Source of the DNA: Spirochaetaceae bacterium
GTDB taxonomy: Bacteria; Spirochaetota; Spirochaetia; Treponematales; Breznakiellaceae
Reading direction: 5' to 3'
DNA: 7,319 nucleotides
Assembly (NCBI GenBank): GCA_031280705.1
Contig: JAITGJ010000047.1
Coordinates: 1-7,319, forward strand
In this document: piece by piece, positions 5,472 to 7,319 of the stretch
Layout: every line of letters begins with the position of its first letter
Position numbering within the stretch: position 1 is the first letter of the stretch
Notes under the pieces: generated by a model
Seen by the model: only the letters and a program-made list of their open reading frames with translations
Told to the model about the DNA's origin: nothing
Databases searched by the model: none
Made by a program: the position numbers and the translations under genes

Positions 5472-6930
5472 ATGAAATTGATGCGAAGCCGGTTTATAAG
5501 TCCCCCCCCCCCCAAGCAAAATAACGGTTCGGACCGTACTGATTCTCTTTCTCTTTACGCTGAAAGCAGAGCGCGCCCTGTTCGCGCAGGCCGGGCCGGA
5601 CGGTCTTTCGCCGCAAGTAAAAACGCATATTGCCGCCGATATTTTTTACACACTGTTCGATATTAACGCAAGCAATCTTGTCCAGAATTATACGATGCGT
5701 CTTGCCGGCGCGGGCTTTGCTGATGTAAAGTTTGAAAATATCGCGCGAAACTTTTACCCGGGCACCTGGTTCTGGGAAGATAACGACCGTTTTTTTGTAA
5801 ATCAGTTCGGGCATCCTTACCATGGCTCCACATACTTTGCAGGCGCGCGCATTAACGGGTTCAATTTCTACGGCGCGATACCGTTTGCGCTGCTGGGAAG
5901 CCTCCAGTGGGAAACGCTGTATGAACGGGAATCCGCAATTAACGACGTAATAAGCACTGTTTTAGGCGGCGTCTCTTTGGGTGAAATACTGCACAGGCTT
6001 TTTCTTGAACTTGACGCCAGAGGCTCAACAGGCGCCGCGATTGGAGGGGTTTTCGTAAGTCCGTTTTCAGGCTTCAACGGCATCTTCAACCGCCCCAAAC
6101 GCGAGGACGCGGGCGGTAATATTCACGCGCTTTCGTTTAAAGCCGGAACCGAAAAATCATTTCCCTATTTTGAAGGACGCCAAAACGAAGGCGGGGCATG
6201 GCATACGGCGGGCGGGTATCTGGGCGTCAATGTGATATACGGCAATCCGTTTGTACAGGCAAGCGCACGTCCCTATCATCACTTTGAATTTGACGTTGAG
6301 TTTGCGTACAATATTGATGCGTACCGGATGCAGGTTATGTCGGACGGCTATTTATTTTCGCTTGCGCTTTCCGATTCCGGCCCGTCATTTACAAGCACCG
6401 GCCTCAGCCTGCACTATGATTTTTTCAATGCTACAAACGATATTATTGACAACGAAGGCCCGGGAAATATTCCCTTTTCCAGCAATGCGCTTGCATGGAG
6501 CGTAAAGCACGCGCGCAGTCTTTCAGACTCGTCATATATCTCGCTAAAGGCGCACGGCGGCATTGTTCTGTGGGGAAACAGCACATATATTGACGACCGT
6601 CCAGGCGGCGGGTTCGCCGGCGATATATACAACACGTACGGCGCGGGAGAAACCCTCAAACTATTTTTTGGCGTCTCAAATAAAAAAGCGGGAACGCTGA
6701 AACTCTCCGCGGCGGGCTATCATATATTTGCGGTACCTGTAAACGGGGAACATTCCACCGGAAGCGTTTTCTTCCTGTACAGCGCGCTCTCCTATGACGT
6801 TCCGCTCGGACGGCGCATAGGGCTTGGCGCGCAGATTAAATGCTGGAATCTCTATGCCTTTTATGACGCGGCGGAGAATATATCGCGCAGAATCGTATCG
6901 GCGGGCGTGTACACAAGCTTTGTCTTCTAG
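5472..6930 (+). CDS. DUF3943 outer-membrane protein, out of frame at C12
   Basis: Gene for a probable outer-membrane beta-barrel whose function is unknown. As sequenced, the ATG at 5472 opens a frame that ends at 5666 after 64 residues. The protein body is in another frame, open from 5500 to the stop at 6928-6930, with no ATG, GTG or TTG suited to start it. Its first residues form a signal peptide (TVLILFLFTL, then LFAQA). Removing one C (or adding two) in the C12 run at 5502-5513 joins MKLMRSRFISPPPP to that peptide and gives 485 residues. In that product residues 107-179 match the DUF3943 core: FVNQFGHPYHGSTYF, an NGFNFYGA stretch, then INDVISTVLGGVSLGEILHR. The rest is rich in alternating aromatic strands and ends in Phe, as barrel proteins do. 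The first ATG inside the body (5695) would lose the signal peptide and is unlikely as the real start. It is probably phase-variable and now off; a sequencing error or pseudogene is possible. Confidence 0.75.
5502..5513 (+). repeat. Poly-C tract (C12) at the start of the DUF3943 gene
   Basis: Twelve consecutive Cs begin 30 bases after the ATG at 5472. With C11 or C14 the start codon, signal peptide and barrel share one frame. With C12 (as read) translation ends at 5666. With C13 it meets TAA within a few codons of the tract. One tract length in three is therefore productive, the arrangement expected of a translational phase switch. Confidence 0.88.
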
Positions 6931-7014
6931 CATACCTGGCGCAAAGCAGCGTTCCGCGCGGGGCCGGCCTACATCAACTGGGGCGTGGCGGTAGGGCCGC
7001 CGCCTTCACCTTGC

Positions 7015-7048
7015 GCGGCCTGCTCAAGCCCCATTGGGGCTTGAGCCT
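7015..7048. repeat. Dispersed palindromic repeat, copy 2
   Basis: Second copy of the 34-base unit at 5404-5437, with three differences. The inner palindrome is perfect here: GCTCAAGCCCC (7022-7032) and GGGGCTTGAGC (7036-7046) around ATT. The differences from copy 1 fall in the loop and at one arm position, so the palindrome is kept in both. Confidence 0.7.
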
Positions 7049-7071
7049 GGGTTTTGCCGGAGGCAAAACCC
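7049..7071. repeat. Perfect 10-bp palindrome next to repeat copy 2
   Basis: GGGTTTTGCC (7049-7058) and GGCAAAACCC (7062-7071) pair perfectly around GGA. It abuts the repeat at 7015-7048, giving a tandem of two palindromes like a BIME. No U-run follows, so it is not a standard terminator. Confidence 0.6.
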
Positions 7072-7111
7072 GGCGTTCTTTGGAAGGGACGGGGTCAAGT
7101 CCCGTTCTGGG

Positions 7112-7140
7112 TTGCGCGGCCTTGCGGGAATATTTATAGT
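7112..7140 (+). promoter_or_regulatory. Putative promoter of the Rpn-family gene
   Basis: TTGCGC (7112-7117) and TATAGT (7135-7140, 5 of 6 to consensus) lie 17 bases apart, and the -10 ends 6 bases before the ATG at 7147. The -35 matches only in TTG. It sits in the second copy of the short repeat TTGCGCGGCC, so the promoter may come with the repeat. Confidence 0.4.
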
Positions 7141-7146
7141 AGATTT

Positions 7147-7319
7147 ATGAGCGCAAACACCCGGTATAAGGACAGCGTTTTTTCCTTCCTCTTTAGCGAT
7201 CCGGCCTCCCTCCGCGAACTCTACGGCGCAATCGAAGGCGTTACCCTGCCCCCGGACGTGCCCATCGAACTGAACACCCTCTCCGATGTGCTCTATATGG
7301 GGCACATAAACGACATTTC
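7147..7319 (+). CDS. Rpn/PD-(D/E)XK nuclease-transposase family, N-terminus
   Basis: First 57 residues of a gene that runs off the window. MSANTRYKDSVFSFLFSD followed by LRELYGAIEG, then IELNTLSDVLYMGHINDI, matches the start of the Rpn family (recombination-promoting nuclease / putative transposase, PD-(D/E)XK fold). Members typically begin with a YKD-F-LF segment and reach an NDISF strand before the catalytic residues, which would lie beyond the edge here. In the family the nuclease cleaves DNA and promotes RecA-independent recombination; many copies occur in Treponema-type genomes. No Shine-Dalgarno precedes the ATG, and a TATAGT box ends 6 bases upstream. Its nearest neighbours are palindromic repeats. 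Whether the full gene is intact cannot be seen. Confidence 0.72.
   Translation, partial: MSANTRYKDSVFSFLFSDPASLRELYGAIEGVTLPPDVPIELNTLSDVLYMGHINDI

Larger units (their letters stand above)
6931..7146. other. Repeat-mosaic spacer before the Rpn gene
   Basis: No gene is seen in these 216 bases. They hold a chain of hairpins: 6987-7001 (GGCGG/CCGCC), 7022-7046, 7049-7071 and 7086-7103 (GGGAC/GTCCC). TTGCGCGGCC occurs at 7011-7020 and again at 7112-7121. The words TGGGGCGTG (6979-6987) and AGGGCCGCCGC (6993-7003) recur in the same order at 5424-5432 and 5442-5452. The spacer therefore appears built of the same repeat pieces as the DUF3943 promoter region. There is no clear terminator for the DUF3943 gene. 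Confidence 0.6.

Noticed and set aside
5494..5823. A 109-residue minus-strand frame opposite the start of the DUF3943 gene
   Set aside because: It has no family likeness and lies antisense to the signal peptide and N-terminus of a recognisable protein.
5695..6930. The DUF3943 gene starting at the internal ATG 5695
   Set aside because: The same frame is clearly coding upstream, with a signal peptide at about 5521-5590, so this start would remove the export signal. The gene is better described from the ATG at 5472 across the C12 tract.
6950..7047. A short plus-strand reading through the spacer (RAGPAYINWGVAVGPP-like)
   Set aside because: It looked like a gene remnant but lacks a start and is made of the repeat words also found near 5424-5452, so it is more likely repeat sequence than a decayed gene.
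7024..7305. A 93-residue minus-strand frame at the right end
   Set aside because: It is antisense to the Rpn N-terminus and runs through several palindromic repeats.
1..7319. CRISPR array, tRNA or rRNA genes, riboswitch
   Set aside because: No regularly spaced direct repeats, no cloverleaf-like segment and no rRNA signature were seen on either strand; the palindromes are dispersed and unevenly spaced.

Overview
The window reads as a spirochaete chromosome fragment, most likely Treponema or the related high-GC termite-gut group (Breznakiellaceae-like). That placement is inferred from four things: the flgF-flgG-flgJ rod cluster with a FlgJ that lacks a muramidase domain, an Rpn/PD-(D/E)XK 'transposase' gene of the kind abundant in these genomes, outer-membrane beta-barrel genes carrying long poly-G/poly-C tracts, and many short intergenic palindromes. 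No species can be named from the sequence alone.

Layout. Positions 1-2298 hold a minus-strand flagellar rod operon read flgF > flgG > single-domain flgJ, possibly driven by a sigma-28-like promoter just upstream of flgF. Two strong palindromes (2396-2438 and 2488-2523) separate it from a minus-strand gene for a 627-residue exported beta-barrel resembling the Wzi capsule-assembly family (2527-4410). That gene has a G14 run (on its coding strand) two thirds of the way along. An 18-bp palindrome (4515-4552) follows, then a minus-strand SpoU/TrmH-family RNA 2'-O-methyltransferase (4611-5369). Divergent from it on the plus strand is a DUF3943 outer-membrane protein gene (5472-6930). Its signal-peptide start and its body lie in different frames, joined by a C12 run at 5502-5513, so as sequenced it is out of frame. 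A repeat-rich spacer (6931-7146) leads into an Rpn-family nuclease gene cut by the window end.

The flagellar genes build the proximal and distal rod of the periplasmic flagellum. The two beta-barrel genes would act at the cell surface or in the outer membrane. The main observation is that both carry a long homopolymer whose length sets the reading frame: one reads as intact and one as interrupted. This suggests slipped-strand phase variation of surface proteins. A second theme is that several genes have a -10-like box only 5-7 bases before the start codon and no Shine-Dalgarno, as expected for leaderless mRNAs. The third is a mosaic of palindromic repeats shared between the DUF3943 promoter region and the spacer before the Rpn gene.
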